Shown in pieces: positions 53,345 through 63,301 of a stretch of DNA of 64,000 nucleotides; positions within the stretch are counted from its first letter, which is position 1, and every line of letters starts with the position of its first letter. The DNA lies in the NCBI GenBank assembly GCA_025934485.1, contig JAICXX010000002.1, forward strand, positions 1-64,000, in the 5' to 3' direction. The position numbers and the translations under genes were made by a program. The notes below the pieces were generated by a model. The model had not been told where the DNA came from, searched no databases, and saw only the letters and a program-made list of their open reading frames with translations. This DNA is from Chitinophagaceae bacterium. GTDB lineage: Bacteria; Bacteroidota; Bacteroidia; Chitinophagales; Chitinophagaceae.

Positions 53345-53741
53345 TGATGATATGGATTTACCGGCGAGAAACTTTGGATAATGTCGGGAACTTTGTGTAA
53401 TTCTTGCGTTTTATCCAGGGAGTATTATAGTCCGCTCCATGCTCCAGGAATTTTTTTTTGTGGGATACGTTGTCGAAACTCGAAAGGACAATCACCTTAG
53501 TCTGTTTGTCCTGTTGGCGGACGGCGGTGAGGATATCTATACCGTTGCCATCGGGTAATCTTACATCGAGTACGATCACTGCGGGATGCGACTGCCTATA
53601 TAGCTTCAATCCGGAAGTGACCGAGCTCGCATGGAGAAGGTGCTCTGGCACCAGCCAATCACTTAGTGCCTCAGTCAGGGGTTGGACTACCAGGTCAGAA
53701 TCATCTATGATCAGAATATTGAACGAATCTGGATTATGCAA
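53345..53741 (-). pseudogene. Response regulator receiver, frameshifted near its C-terminus
   Basis: Receiver domain from 53741: ILIIDDSDLVVQPLTEAL, VIVLDVRLPDGNGID (phosphoacceptor Asp), KVIVLSSFDNVSHKKKFLEHGADY. After GADY the frame changes; the expected end (SLDKTQELHKVPDIIQSF) is in the next frame. Single-domain regulator, no output domain. Upstream of the kinase fragment on the same strand. Confidence 0.7.
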
Positions 53742-54128
53742 GTAGGGTTTTCAGAGTTGAAAAATAGAAACAATTCCCAGTGTTTGTTATAGTTCATACA
53801 GTAATGCCTGTAGTAGTGACCATGACAATGTTTACTGGCTACAATAATTGCTTTATGCGACAAGTAAAAAGGCAGAGAGTAAATTGCGTGTAAGGATATC
53901 TTCTTTCACGATAAAAATAGGCAGGAAGGGTCGAGCGTCAAGATTCCGTCCCCTCTATAAAGTTACCAAAACGCTTGAATAGTTTACCAAAGCATATATG
54001 AGACCTTCTAGCGACCTGTTCCAAGTTAACCTGCGGTATGACGTAGGTCATAACATCTCTTGTGAGATGGGTTTATTTTTAATCCATATTTAACTTTCTG
54101 ATCCATCAACTTGAAAATTCGATTCCGT
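53742..54128. other. Gene-free interval with a small palindrome
   Basis: No gene is visible. TATGAC-GTAG-GTCATA (54037-54052) is a perfect six-base-arm palindrome about 75 bases before the next ORF and could be a Crp/Fnr-like site. Confidence 0.4.
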
Positions 54129-54452
54129 ATGAAACCAATTTTACCCCTTTTTACCCTTTCAACCCTCTGTACTCAACTGTTGTTTTCCCAGAACTCCCTT
54201 GATAATGCGGGGCTTTCGGCCGTGGCCTTTAGCTTGCGCAAGTTAAGCAGCAATTATGCTGGGGCAGCTATCAGGATCGTTAATTCCGGGGGGCTTTATA
54301 CACTCAATGGAAAGACGACCGCCCAGTTCTCCGCTGCGATGACCTCGTTCCTGGAGACGTCTGCGGTGAATAAATGGCATGCGGGTTATCCGTTCCCCGA
54401 GATCATTGCTCCCGATGGCAACAAGCAAACAAGAACGATGCGCATTTATTAA
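54129..54452 (+). pseudogene. N-terminal fragment of a secreted protein
   Basis: A signal peptide (MKPILPLFTLSTLCTQLLFS) leads into AVAFSLRKLSSNYAGAAIRI, a stretch seen at the start of arabinofuranosidase-B-like and related secreted Bacteroidota proteins, and ends after about 107 residues. The catalytic part is absent, so it is probably truncated; the PAS-kinase gene starts 14 bases after its stop. Confidence 0.45.
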
Positions 54453-54466
54453 AAAACAGCAAGTCT

Positions 54467-55594
54467 ATGAAACCCCTGAAGGTGCCACATATATCGAAGG
54501 GAGTCCGCTCTCCTTCCCATTCGGATGCGAACTTGTATATCGCGTCTTCAAAAGAAAATGCCGTTGGGGAAACGTTGGCCGGTAAAGAACTGTTGGATTA
54601 TAAATTCGCCCTGGACAAGTCGTCTATCGTAGCGATCACGGACGTAAAAGGAATCATCACTTATGTAAATGACAGTTTTTGCCGGATTTCGAAGTACAGC
54701 GCAGCGGAATTGATTGGCCAGGACCATCGCATCATCAATTCAGGATACCATCCAAAGGAGTATATCCGGGGTCTTTGGAAGAACATTGCCAATGGCAAAA
54801 TATGGAAGGGAGAGTTTAGGAACAAGGCAAAGGACGGCAGCTTCTATTGGGTGGATACAACCGTTGTTCCGTTCCTGAATGAATCCGGCAAGCCTTACCA
54901 GTATCTTTCCATCCGGACGGATATTACCGAACGCAAACAGATGGATGAAGCCATACAAAATGATCAGGCGGAACGACAGATGGAATTGACCCGGGCCATC
55001 CTCCAGGCCCAGGAAATGGAAAGAAATACCCTGGGAAGGGAATTACACGACAATATCAACCAGATCCTTGCGTCGGTCAACTTGAAACTGTGCTATCTCC
55101 TCGAGGCGCCAGGAAACCACCCGGACATAATTAAGGAATGCAAGGAAAATGTGCAATACGCCATACAGGAAGTCAGGAATCTCTCTCACCGGATGGTCAT
55201 CCCCCCTTTTTCAGATACCACACTGACGACCGAACTGGCGACGCTGTTGAAAAACTATCGCTACCAGCAAACCGTTCAGTTCGACTGCAGCAAACTGCGG
55301 GAAGCCCTCGTTCCTTTAGCTGTTAAAGAGACCTTATTCCGAATCGCCCAGGAGCAGTTGAATAATATTGCCAAGCATGCACGGGCGGCTGCCATCAAAA
55401 TACGATTGGATGGCAGCGCACATTGGGTCCATATGGCGATACAAGACGATGGGATTGGGTTTGATCCGCATCAAAAGCGCAAGGGAATTGGGCTGGGGAA
55501 CATAATCAGCCGGGCGGAGGCGTATCACGGAACGGCCAAAATATATTCTGAACCGGGAAAAGGATGTCTTTTAAAGGTAACAATCCCGATTTAA
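54467..55594 (+). CDS. PAS-domain histidine kinase (NarX/DesK type)
   Basis: 375 residues from the ATG at 54467. PAS/PAC domain at about 45-165 (IVAITDVKGIITYVNDSFCRISKYS, FRNKAKDGSFYWVDTTVVP), HisKA_3 with the phosphoacceptor in GRELHDNINQILASVNLKL, then HATPase_c with RIAQEQLNNIAKHA, DDGIGFDP and KGIGLGNI. No membrane segment, so it is cytoplasmic. No intact response regulator follows; the only one nearby is broken. Confidence 0.9.
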   Translation: MKPLKVPHISKGVRSPSHSDANLYIASSKENAVGETLAGKELLDYKFALDKSSIVAITDVKGIITYVNDSFCRISKYSAAELIGQDHRIINSGYHPKEYIRGLWKNIANGKIWKGEFRNKAKDGSFYWVDTTVVPFLNESGKPYQYLSIRTDITERKQMDEAIQNDQAERQMELTRAILQAQEMERNTLGRELHDNINQILASVNLKLCYLLEAPGNHPDIIKECKENVQYAIQEVRNLSHRMVIPPFSDTTLTTELATLLKNYRYQQTVQFDCSKLREALVPLAVKETLFRIAQEQLNNIAKHARAAAIKIRLDGSAHWVHMAIQDDGIGFDPHQKRKGIGLGNIISRAEAYHGTAKIYSEPGKGCLLKVTIPI

Positions 55595-55805
55595 TAATCC
55601 ACAGACCGCAAATCGCGAATTTGGACATAGCAAACAGTTCGGCGGCTATCATTATCTTATTAGCCCTAATACCTGTTTTTCAGCGCTGAAATCGTTTCCG
55701 TATTCAATGACCGGGAGTTAATCTTTTTGGGGGTTAATCGTAGAAATTTGTATTTCGCATATGTATAGTAGTTAGGTTCGGGAGAAAATAGCCTGCACAA
55801 AAAAA
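55595..55805. other. Interval between the kinase and the tRNA terminator
   Basis: No gene is seen. From 55768 it belongs to the direct repeat shared with 52672-52763. Confidence 0.5.
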
Positions 55806-55842
55806 GCCTCATAAAATATTGATTGACAAAATCTTATGAGGC
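55806..55842 (-). terminator. tRNA-Ser terminator
   Basis: GCCTCATAA (55806-55814) pairs with TTATGAGGC (55834-55842); on the minus strand it is followed by a T-run. It directly follows the tRNA 3' end and is duplicated at 52.7 kb. Confidence 0.85.
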
Positions 55843-55846
55843 CAAG

Positions 55847-55933
55847 CGGAGAGGGAGGGATTCGAACCCTCGGTACGGTTGCCCGCACAACGGTTTTCGA
55901 GACCGCCACAATCGACCGCTCTGCCACCTCTCC
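55847..55933 (-). tRNA. tRNA-Ser(CGA)
   Basis: 87 bases with acceptor stem GGAGAGG/CCTCTCC, discriminator G, anticodon loop CTCGAAA (anticodon CGA, reading UCG), a long variable arm typical of class II tRNAs and the T-loop TTCGAAT. CCA is not encoded. Its 3' end is the presumed attachment site of the elements to the left. Confidence 0.95.
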
Positions 55934-56130
55934 ATTGGGTGCCGCGCTGAGGCGCGGGCGGTTGGGATGCGCTGCTCGAAAGGGGGAAGCCCTCGCGGGC
56001 AGCGGGACGCAAAAATAGCGGTTTTGGGGCAAAAAATCATGAAATATCCCAAATTCGGGCGGGGGGTATTTGGGGGGAAGAGGGCCGATTCGGGGAAAAG
56101 GAATAGTTTTGCCGCCTAATTTGGTTGGAA

Positions 56131-57486
56131 ATGTCAACGGGAATTGTTTTGATCATCGACGACGAGGAGAAGCTGCGGTCCTTACTAAGCCGGATCATCC
56201 GGCTCGAGGGGCTGACGGTATTGGAAGCGGATACGCTGAAGGCGGGTAACAAACTGCTAGATAAAGAGGACATCGATGTGGTGCTCTGCGACGTCAAGCT
56301 GCCGGATGGAAATGGCGTGGGTTTTGTCCGCGACATGAAACTGCGGCATCCGCTTGTCGAAGCGATCCTGCTGACAGCCTATGGCAACATTGCCGATGGG
56401 GTCGCGGCCATGAAGAACGGCGCCTTCGACTACATCACCAAGGGCGACGATAACGACAAGATCATTCCGCTGCTTTCGCGTGCGCTCGAGAAGGTGCAAC
56501 TGCAGAAACGGGTCAGCCAGCTCGAACAGCAGGTGGGGAAACGCTACACCTTCGAGACGATCCTCGGCCATAGCCCGCTGATCGCCGAAGCGATCGTCCT
56601 GGCGAGGAAAGTGGCCCCCACGGAGGCTACGGTACTCCTGCTTGGCGAGACGGGTACGGGCAAAGAGGTCTTTGCGCAGGCGATCCACCATGCCAGCAAA
56701 CGGGTCAACAAACCCTTCATTGCCCTGAACTGCAGCGCTTTCAGTAAGGAGCTGCTGGAAAGCGAATTGTTTGGGCACAAGGTCGGATCCTTCACGAGCG
56801 CTATCCGGGATAAAAAGGGACTTATCGAAGAAGCCAACCTGGGAACGCTTTTCCTGGACGAGATCGGAGAAATGCATATTGATCTGCAAGCAAAATTACT
56901 CCGGGTCCTTGAGACGAGCGAATTCATCAAGGTCGGCGACACCCGGCCGACGCGCGTCAATGTGCGGATCATCGCCGCCACCAACCGCGAATTGCAACAG
57001 GAGGTAGATGAAGGGCGGTTTCGCGACGACCTGTACTACCGGCTCAACGTCTTCACCATCTCGCTGCCCTCGCTCCGCGACCGGAAAAAAGATATCCCCG
57101 CGATCGCCGAGTTCTATCTCCGCTTTTTCTCGGGCAAAGGAAACAAACGCATCGACACCATGAGCAAGGAATTCCTCGACCGGCTGCAACAGCACGAATG
57201 GAAGGGGAATATCCGCGAGCTCAAGAACATCATCGAACGGGCCGTGATCCTCGCCGACGGCCATGAACTCACCATCGAGAACCTTCCCACCGAACTCCAG
57301 GTAGCAGGCCCCAAGACCAACGGCCCGCTCTCCGCCTTCGACCTGGCATCCGTGGAAAAACTGCATATCCAGCGTGTACTCAACCACACCCGCGGCAACA
57401 AGACGGAAGCGGCCCGCCTGCTGAACATCGGGCTTACCACGCTTTACCGGAAGATCGAAGAATACAAGCTCACGTACGACGCCTAG
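56131..57486 (+). CDS. NtrC-type sigma-54 response regulator beside kdp
   Basis: 451 residues from the ATG at 56131. Receiver (VVLCDVKLPDGNG, phospho-Asp), AAA+ domain with Walker A GETGTGKE, Walker B GTLFLDEIGE, and Fis-type HTH (NKTEAARLLNIGLTTLYRKIEEY). The sigma-54 contact loop, normally GAFTGA, reads GSFTSA. It probably serves the KdpD-like sensors downstream, in the place of KdpE. Confidence 0.92.
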   Translation: MSTGIVLIIDDEEKLRSLLSRIIRLEGLTVLEADTLKAGNKLLDKEDIDVVLCDVKLPDGNGVGFVRDMKLRHPLVEAILLTAYGNIADGVAAMKNGAFDYITKGDDNDKIIPLLSRALEKVQLQKRVSQLEQQVGKRYTFETILGHSPLIAEAIVLARKVAPTEATVLLLGETGTGKEVFAQAIHHASKRVNKPFIALNCSAFSKELLESELFGHKVGSFTSAIRDKKGLIEEANLGTLFLDEIGEMHIDLQAKLLRVLETSEFIKVGDTRPTRVNVRIIAATNRELQQEVDEGRFRDDLYYRLNVFTISLPSLRDRKKDIPAIAEFYLRFFSGKGNKRIDTMSKEFLDRLQQHEWKGNIRELKNIIERAVILADGHELTIENLPTELQVAGPKTNGPLSAFDLASVEKLHIQRVLNHTRGNKTEAARLLNIGLTTLYRKIEEYKLTYDA

Positions 57487-57671
57487 GGGCGCTCGCCAAC
57501 CGCTCATGGCGCCCGCTCCCCCCATTTCGGCGAAAAGCCTTTCATTTTGACAGGGTAGGATGGCGGCCGGGAAACGGCGTCGCCGGCTGAAAGTCCCGGC
57601 TGGCGCGGGGCGTAGCGTACGGGAACGTTTCGGGCATCCCTTTTGGCTTCTCACCCGCAAAAATATAAGCT

Positions 57672-57755
57672 ATGCAGACAGCGATGCTATTCCTGGCAGG
57701 AATCGTGTGTTTCTACCTGTTCTTTAAATCCATCGATTATTTCGAAAATATCTAA
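57672..57755 (+). CDS. 27-residue membrane ORF before kdpF
   Basis: MQTAMLFLAGIVCFYLFFK then SIDYFENI: one membrane helix plus a polar tail. Comparable mini-ORFs appear to sit in front of kdpF in related genomes, as I recall, suggesting an extra small Kdp subunit. It ends 10 bases before the kdpF start. Confidence 0.6.
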   Translation: MQTAMLFLAGIVCFYLFFKSIDYFENI

Positions 57756-57765
57756 TCTTAAAGCT

Positions 57766-57846
57766 ATGATGACCGGACTCTTCATTCTATCCATTGCCGT
57801 GTTTGTTTATCTCTTGTACGTCCTGATCAAACCGGAGAAATTTTAA
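57766..57846 (+). CDS. kdpF: KdpF small subunit
   Basis: 26 residues (MMTGLFILSIAVFVYLLYVL then IKPEKF), one membrane helix with the KPEKF end typical of KdpF, which stabilises the Kdp complex. Lies 16 bases before kdpA. Confidence 0.85.
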   Translation: MMTGLFILSIAVFVYLLYVLIKPEKF

Positions 57847-57862
57847 TCTAAACGCTTTCATC

Positions 57863-59581
57863 ATGTTTACCGAATTAACCGGCGTGATCGTCACCTTCCT
57901 GCTAACCCTGCTGATCGCTTTTCCACTCGGAAGGTATATCGCCAGGGTTTACAGGGGTGACAGGACGCTCCTCGACTTTATGGGTCCGTTGGAACGCTTT
58001 ATCTTCCGGATCTGCGGCATCGACCCTACCAAAAAAATGAGCTGGAAGGAATTCCTGAAAGCCATGCTCACCATCAACCTGCTATGGTTTATTTATGCCT
58101 TCGTGCTTTTTCTGTTCCAGGGCAAACTGCCGATGAATCCCGATGGCAATCCCAGCATGTCGCCCGACCTGACTTTTAATACTGCGATAAGTTTCCTGGT
58201 AAATTGCAATTTGCAGGACTATTCCGGGGAGACCGGCGCCACTTATCTGACGCAGCTCTTTGTGATCACCTTTCTGCAATTCGTGAGCGCGGCGACGGGC
58301 ATCGCCTGTCTCGTGGCGTTGCTCAACGGGCTCAAGGAAAAGACGACCCAAAACCTGGGCAATTTCTGGATGATCTTCACCAAAACGATCACCCGCATCC
58401 TGCTGCCTATCTGTGTGGTCATCGCCGTGCTGCTGGCTTTTCACGGCACACCGACGAGCTATGACGGCAAAGATACCGTGATCACGATGCAAGGGGATAC
58501 CGTGCAGGTCAGCCGTGGCCCTGCCGCAGGGATGATCGCTATCAAACATCTGGGAACAAACGGAGGCGGATGGTTTGGCGCCAACTCCGCGCATCCGCTC
58601 GAGAACCCGGATTATTTTACAAATATCCTGGAGATGGTCGCGCAGCTGCTCATCCCCATCGCTATGATCTTTGCATTGGGTTTTTATATCAATCGGAAAA
58701 AGTTTGCTTACGTGACCTTTGCGGTGATGACCATCGGCATGTTGTGTCTGCTGATACCGACGATGATCACGGAGATCCATGGAAATCCGGCAATCGCCAG
58801 GATGGGCATCGCGCAGCCAATGGGCGCCATGGAAGGAAAAGAGGTGCGGTTCGGTCCGGCGGCTTCGGCGTTCTGGAGCATCGTGACGACTATCATCTCC
58901 ACCGGTTCGGTGAACTCCATGCACGACAGCTCCATGGCCCTCAGCGGCCTAATGCAGCTACTGGGCATGATGGTCAACGCTTTCTATGGCGGCTGCGGAG
59001 TGGGTATCCTCAACTACTATATCTATGTGATCATCGCGGTGTTCATCGCCGGACTGATGGTCGGCCGAACGCCGGAATTCATGGGGCACAAGGTCGAAGC
59101 CCGAGAGGTCAAGATCGCGGCCCTGGTGACGTTGCTTTCGGCCTTTCTGATCAAGGGGTTCACGGCTTTGGCGTGTTATGTTCTCGTGTATCATGGCAAT
59201 GCTCCCTGGGCCGTCAAACCATCAGCCTGGCTCAACAATCCGAGGTACCATGGCTTCTCGGAGATGCTGTATCAGTTCACGTCCACCAACGCCAACAACG
59301 GCAGCGGTTTTGAAGGGCTGGCCGACAACAACGTCTTCTGGAACGTCACCGGGGGTATCGTCATGATCCTTGGTCGTTACCTGCCTATCATCGGACCGAT
59401 TGCCATCGCCGGCTTGCTGGCTAACAAGAAATATATCCCCGAGTCGTCAGGGACGCTAAAAGCGGATTCGCTAACCTTTGGTATCATGGTCTTTGTGGTG
59501 ATCATTATTGTTACGGCCTTGTCCTACTTTCCGCCATTGGCCTTGGGACCTATTGCGGAATATTTTAGTCTAAAAGCGTAA
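57863..59581 (+). CDS. kdpA: Potassium-transporting ATPase, KdpA channel subunit
   Basis: 572 residues with ten membrane helices and the four selectivity-filter regions: [35 protein letters not shown] and [12 protein letters not shown]. It binds and conducts potassium for KdpB. Upstream leader 57487-57671 is GC-rich and partly hairpin-forming. Confidence 0.97.
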   Translation: MFTELTGVIVTFLLTLLIAFPLGRYIARVYRGDRTLLDFMGPLERFIFRICGIDPTKKMSWKEFLKAMLTINLLWFIYAFVLFLFQGKLPMNPDGNPSMSPDLTFNTAISFLVNCNLQDYSGETGATYLTQLFVITFLQFVSAATGIACLVALLNGLKEKTTQNLGNFWMIFTKTITRILLPICVVIAVLLAFHGTPTSYDGKDTVITMQGDTVQVSRGPAAGMIAIKHLGTNGGGWFGANSAHPLENPDYFTNILEMVAQLLIPIAMIFALGFYINRKKFAYVTFAVMTIGMLCLLIPTMITEIHGNPAIARMGIAQPMGAMEGKEVRFGPAASAFWSIVTTIISTGSVNSMHDSSMALSGLMQLLGMMVNAFYGGCGVGILNYYIYVIIAVFIAGLMVGRTPEFMGHKVEAREVKIAALVTLLSAFLIKGFTALACYVLVYHGNAPWAVKPSAWLNNPRYHGFSEMLYQFTSTNANNGSGFEGLADNNVFWNVTGGIVMILGRYLPIIGPIAIAGLLANKKYIPESSGTLKADSLTFGIMVFVVIIIVTALSYFPPLALGPIAEYFSLKA

Positions 59582-59586
59582 AGAAA

Positions 59587-61599
59587 ATGAAGAAATTAAT
59601 CTTACCTGCACTCAAGGAGAGCTTTGTCAAGCTGAAACCGGGATCGATGTTCCGGAATCCTGTGATGTTCACCGTTTACCTTTGTACGATCGTCATGTTC
59701 TTCGTGTGTATCTGGATCATGAGTGGAGAACATTCGCAGGGATCGCTGACGTATAATGTCTTCATTCTCGTGATCCTTTTTATCACCGTGCTTTTCGCCA
59801 ATTTCGCGGAGGCCATCGCGGAGGCCCGCGGGAAGGCACAGGCCAATAGCCTGCGGAAGACCAGGGAGGATACACCGGCCAAAAAAGTATTTGCGGTTGG
59901 CGAGATCTTTGTAGGCGAGGTCAAGGTCGTGCCTTCTTCGCAACTGCGGAAAGGGGATGTTTTCATCGCCGAGACCGGGGATATCATCCCGATGGATGGA
60001 GAGATCATCGAAGGACTCGCGACAATCGATGAGAGCGCGATCACCGGCGAGAGTGCGCCCGTGATCCGGGAAGCCGGTGGAGATAAGTCCTCTGTCACCG
60101 GCGGTACCAAGGTCTTAAGCGATAAGATCAAGGTGCGGGTGACCACGGAGCCCGGCGAGAGCTTTCTCGACAAGATGATCGCGCTGGTGGAAGGCGCTTC
60201 GCGGCAAAAAACGCCGAATGAGATCGCCCTCACTATTCTGCTGGCGAGCTTCACCCTCATTTTTCTCATTGTGTGCGTGACGCTCAAACCGTTTGCCGAC
60301 TACGCACAGACTCCCATTACTGTTGCAGCATTTGTATCTCTCTTCGTCTGCCTTATCCCCACCACCATCGGCGGCTTGCTGAGCGCCATCGGGATCGCGG
60401 GGATGGACCGGGCGCTACGCGCTAACGTGATCACCAAGAGCGGTAAGGCCGTGGAAACTGCTGGCGACCTGGATACGCTGCTGCTGGACAAAACGGGTAC
60501 GATCACCATCGGCAACCGTAAGGCCACACATTTCTGGCCAGCCGACGAGGTTGACGAAAAGACATTTATAGAAGCCTGCGTGCTCTCGTCGTTGGCGGAT
60601 GAAACACCCGAAGGGAAATCGATCCTCGAGCTGGCGGGTGCAACGCCCGCCTCCTATAGCGTCAACGACGCACGATTCATCCCCTTCACGGCGGAAACAC
60701 GATGCAGCGGGATCGATGTCTCGGGCATGAAGATCCGTAAGGGTGCGGTGGATGCCATCCGGACCCTGGTCAGCAGGGCGGGCGAGATCATCCCGCTGAC
60801 GATGGAAGCCAAAGTCAGAGAGATCGCGTCAAACGGGGGTACCCCACTCGCGGTGAGCGAAGGCGGCAAAGCCATGGGCGTGATCGAGTTGCAGGACATC
60901 ATCAAACCCGGTATCCAGGAGCGTTTCCAACGGCTGCGGAAGATGGGTGTCAAGACCGTGATGGTCACGGGTGACAACCCGCTAACGGCAAAGTATATCG
61001 CCGAAAAGGCCGGCGTCGATGATTTTATCGCCGAAGCCAAGCCGGAGGACAAGATGAACTATATCCGCAAAGAACAGCAGGGCGGGAAACTGGTCGCGAT
61101 GATGGGCGACGGCACCAATGATGCCCCGGCGCTGGCGCAGGCGGATGTCGGCGTAGCAATGAACAGCGGTACGCAGGCGGCGAAAGAGGCGGGCAATATG
61201 GTCGATCTCGACAACGATCCTACCAAGCTGATCGAGATCGTAGAGATCGGTAAACAGCTGTTGATGACACGGGGTACGCTGACGACCTTTTCCATTGCTA
61301 ACGACGTGGCGAAATATTTCGCTATCGTGCCGGCGTTGTTCATCACTTCGATCCCGGCCTTGCAGGCGCTGAACATCATGCAGCTCAAGAGCCCCGAAAG
61401 CGCGATCCTGAGCGCTGTGATCTTCAATGCGATCATCATCCCGATCCTGATCCCGCTGGCACTTCGTGGCGTGGCGTACCGGCCCATCGGAGCCAGTGCC
61501 CTGCTGCGTCGTAATCTGCTGATCTACGGGTTGGGCGGGATCATAGTTCCGTTCATCGGGATCAAGGCCATCGATTTGTTCCTGGGATTGTTCATGTAA
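59587..61599 (+). CDS. kdpB: Potassium-transporting ATPase, KdpB catalytic subunit
   Basis: 670 residues. P-type ATPase motifs: TGES (AITGESAPV), [12 protein letters not shown] (phosphorylated Asp), KPEDKM, and [10 protein letters not shown]. It hydrolyses ATP to drive potassium through KdpA. 5 bases after kdpA. Confidence 0.97.
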   Translation: MKKLILPALKESFVKLKPGSMFRNPVMFTVYLCTIVMFFVCIWIMSGEHSQGSLTYNVFILVILFITVLFANFAEAIAEARGKAQANSLRKTREDTPAKKVFAVGEIFVGEVKVVPSSQLRKGDVFIAETGDIIPMDGEIIEGLATIDESAITGESAPVIREAGGDKSSVTGGTKVLSDKIKVRVTTEPGESFLDKMIALVEGASRQKTPNEIALTILLASFTLIFLIVCVTLKPFADYAQTPITVAAFVSLFVCLIPTTIGGLLSAIGIAGMDRALRANVITKSGKAVETAGDLDTLLLDKTGTITIGNRKATHFWPADEVDEKTFIEACVLSSLADETPEGKSILELAGATPASYSVNDARFIPFTAETRCSGIDVSGMKIRKGAVDAIRTLVSRAGEIIPLTMEAKVREIASNGGTPLAVSEGGKAMGVIELQDIIKPGIQERFQRLRKMGVKTVMVTGDNPLTAKYIAEKAGVDDFIAEAKPEDKMNYIRKEQQGGKLVAMMGDGTNDAPALAQADVGVAMNSGTQAAKEAGNMVDLDNDPTKLIEIVEIGKQLLMTRGTLTTFSIANDVAKYFAIVPALFITSIPALQALNIMQLKSPESAILSAVIFNAIIIPILIPLALRGVAYRPIGASALLRRNLLIYGLGGIIVPFIGIKAIDLFLGLFM

Positions 61600-61611
61600 A
61601 AAATAAAAAGT

Positions 61612-62187
61612 ATGAAAAAATATATCTTACCAGGTTTGAAGCTGAGCGCCGTATTCATAGTCTTGTGTTCGGGCATCTATCCGCTGCTGATCGCGGCCGT
61701 GGGTAAGCTGACCCCTGGCGGCGGTAAGGGCGAGACCGTAAGCGTGAATGGCAAGGTCGTGGGCTATGCGAATATCGGGCAGAAGTTCACAGAGGACAAG
61801 TATTTTTGGAGTCGCCCGTCGGCTGCGGCTTATAATGCTGCGGCCAGCGGGGGGAGCAACAAGGCACCTTCGAACCCGGATTATCTAAAGGATGTGCAAA
61901 CACATATCGATAGTTTTCTGGCGCACAATCCCGGCGTAAAAAAAGAGGACATCCCGGCGGAGCTGGTGACCTATTCGGGCAGCGGGCTGGATCCGGATCT
62001 TTCTCCCGCCGGTGCGAAGATACAGGTGGCGCGGATCGCCGCGGTCCGGCATCTCGACCGGGATAAACTAAATGCGCTGGTGGATCGTTATACCCAGGGA
62101 CCGCTATTGGGTATCCTGGGACCCAGTAAGGTGAACGTTTTAAAACTGAATATTGCATTAGATGAGCTAAGCCATGGCGGACGATAA
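61612..62187 (+). CDS. kdpC: Potassium-transporting ATPase, KdpC subunit
   Basis: 191 residues: one N-terminal membrane helix and the KdpC domain (KYFWSRPSAAAYNAAASGGSN, SGSGLDPDLSPAGAKIQVARI, GPLLGILGPSKVNVLKLN). It is an accessory/catalytic chaperone of KdpB. Overlaps the kdpD start by 14 bases. Confidence 0.95.
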   Translation: MKKYILPGLKLSAVFIVLCSGIYPLLIAAVGKLTPGGGKGETVSVNGKVVGYANIGQKFTEDKYFWSRPSAAAYNAAASGGSNKAPSNPDYLKDVQTHIDSFLAHNPGVKKEDIPAELVTYSGSGLDPDLSPAGAKIQVARIAAVRHLDRDKLNALVDRYTQGPLLGILGPSKVNVLKLNIALDELSHGGR

Positions 62188-63301
62188 AGACCCGAGCGTA
62201 CAACATTTTCTGGATCTGATCCGCGCGAGCAGGCGGGGTAAGTTCAAGATCTACATCGGCATGAGTGCCGGTGTGGGGAAGACGTATCGGATGCTGCAGG
62301 AGGCGCAGACCTTGTTACGAAATGGCGTGGATGTAAAGATAGGCTATGTCGAGACCCATGGCAGAAAGGAAACCGAAGTTCAGTTGCAGGGTTTGCCGGT
62401 GTTGCCCCGGCGAAAGCTTTTTTATAAAGGTAAAGAGCTGGACGAGCTGGACGTACAGGCTGTCATCAATCTGCACCCTGAAGTGGTGATCATCGACGAG
62501 CTGGCGCATACCAATATCGAGGGCAGTCAGAATGAGAAACGCTGGCAGGACGTAATGGAGGTGCTCAATGCAGGGATCAATGTCATCAGCGCGGTCAATA
62601 TTCAGCATATTGAAAGCCTGAATGATGAGATCCGGAAGATCACGGGTGTCGAGGTCGCCGAACGGGTGCCGGACAGTGTGCTGGAAGAGGCGGATGAAGT
62701 GGTCAATATCGATCTCACCGCCGATGAGCTGGTAGCCCGGCTCAAGGAGGGTAAGATCTATGCGGCGGATAAGATCGGCATCGCCCTGCAGAATTTTTTC
62801 CAGGCAGAGAAGATCCTTCAGCTGCGTGAGCTGGCGCTCAAAGAGGTGGCAAGCCAGGTAGAGCGAAAGATCGAGCTGGAGCTGCCCAGGGGAGCTCATG
62901 TGCGGAACGAGCGGTTCCTCGCCTGCATCAGCAGCAACCATGAGACCTCTAAAAAGGTCATCCGGAAGACGGCGCGGCTGGCGAGCTACTATCACAGCCG
63001 GTGGTGGCTGCTGTATGTTCAGACGCCCCGGGAGGATGGCGACAAGATTGGCCTCGCCGCACAACGACATTTGATCAATAATTTTAAATTAGCAACGGAA
63101 TTGGGGGCCGAGGTGATCCGGCTAAAACAACCTAATATTGCCAAAGGAATAATGGAAACAGCTGAAAGTCATTCTATTACGACGATTTGTATCGGTAAGC
63201 CGCATTTGAGCCTGTACAATGTGATCCTGTCTACGGCTGTTTTTAATCAACTGCTGACCAAACTCGCGACATCGGAGATCGATGTGGTGATCTTATCGTA
63301 A
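62174..63301 (+). CDS. KdpD N-terminal sensor half (no kinase)
   Basis: 375 residues: Walker A (IGMSAGVGKTYRMLQEA), VETHGRKE, IIDELAHTN, VSAVNIQH motifs of KdpD, then a USP-like domain (about 230-375). It ends before the membrane and kinase parts, so this is the split form. A separate kinase gene follows at once, probably its partner. Confidence 0.92.
   Translation: MADDKDPSVQHFLDLIRASRRGKFKIYIGMSAGVGKTYRMLQEAQTLLRNGVDVKIGYVETHGRKETEVQLQGLPVLPRRKLFYKGKELDELDVQAVINLHPEVVIIDELAHTNIEGSQNEKRWQDVMEVLNAGINVISAVNIQHIESLNDEIRKITGVEVAERVPDSVLEEADEVVNIDLTADELVARLKEGKIYAADKIGIALQNFFQAEKILQLRELALKEVASQVERKIELELPRGAHVRNERFLACISSNHETSKKVIRKTARLASYYHSRWWLLYVQTPREDGDKIGLAAQRHLINNFKLATELGAEVIRLKQPNIAKGIMETAESHSITTICIGKPHLSLYNVILSTAVFNQLLTKLATSEIDVVILS

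Noticed and set aside
57487-57671. GC-rich leader before the kdp mini-ORF as a riboswitch such as c-di-AMP type
   Set aside because: Some hairpins can be drawn but no conserved riboswitch core could be matched by eye.
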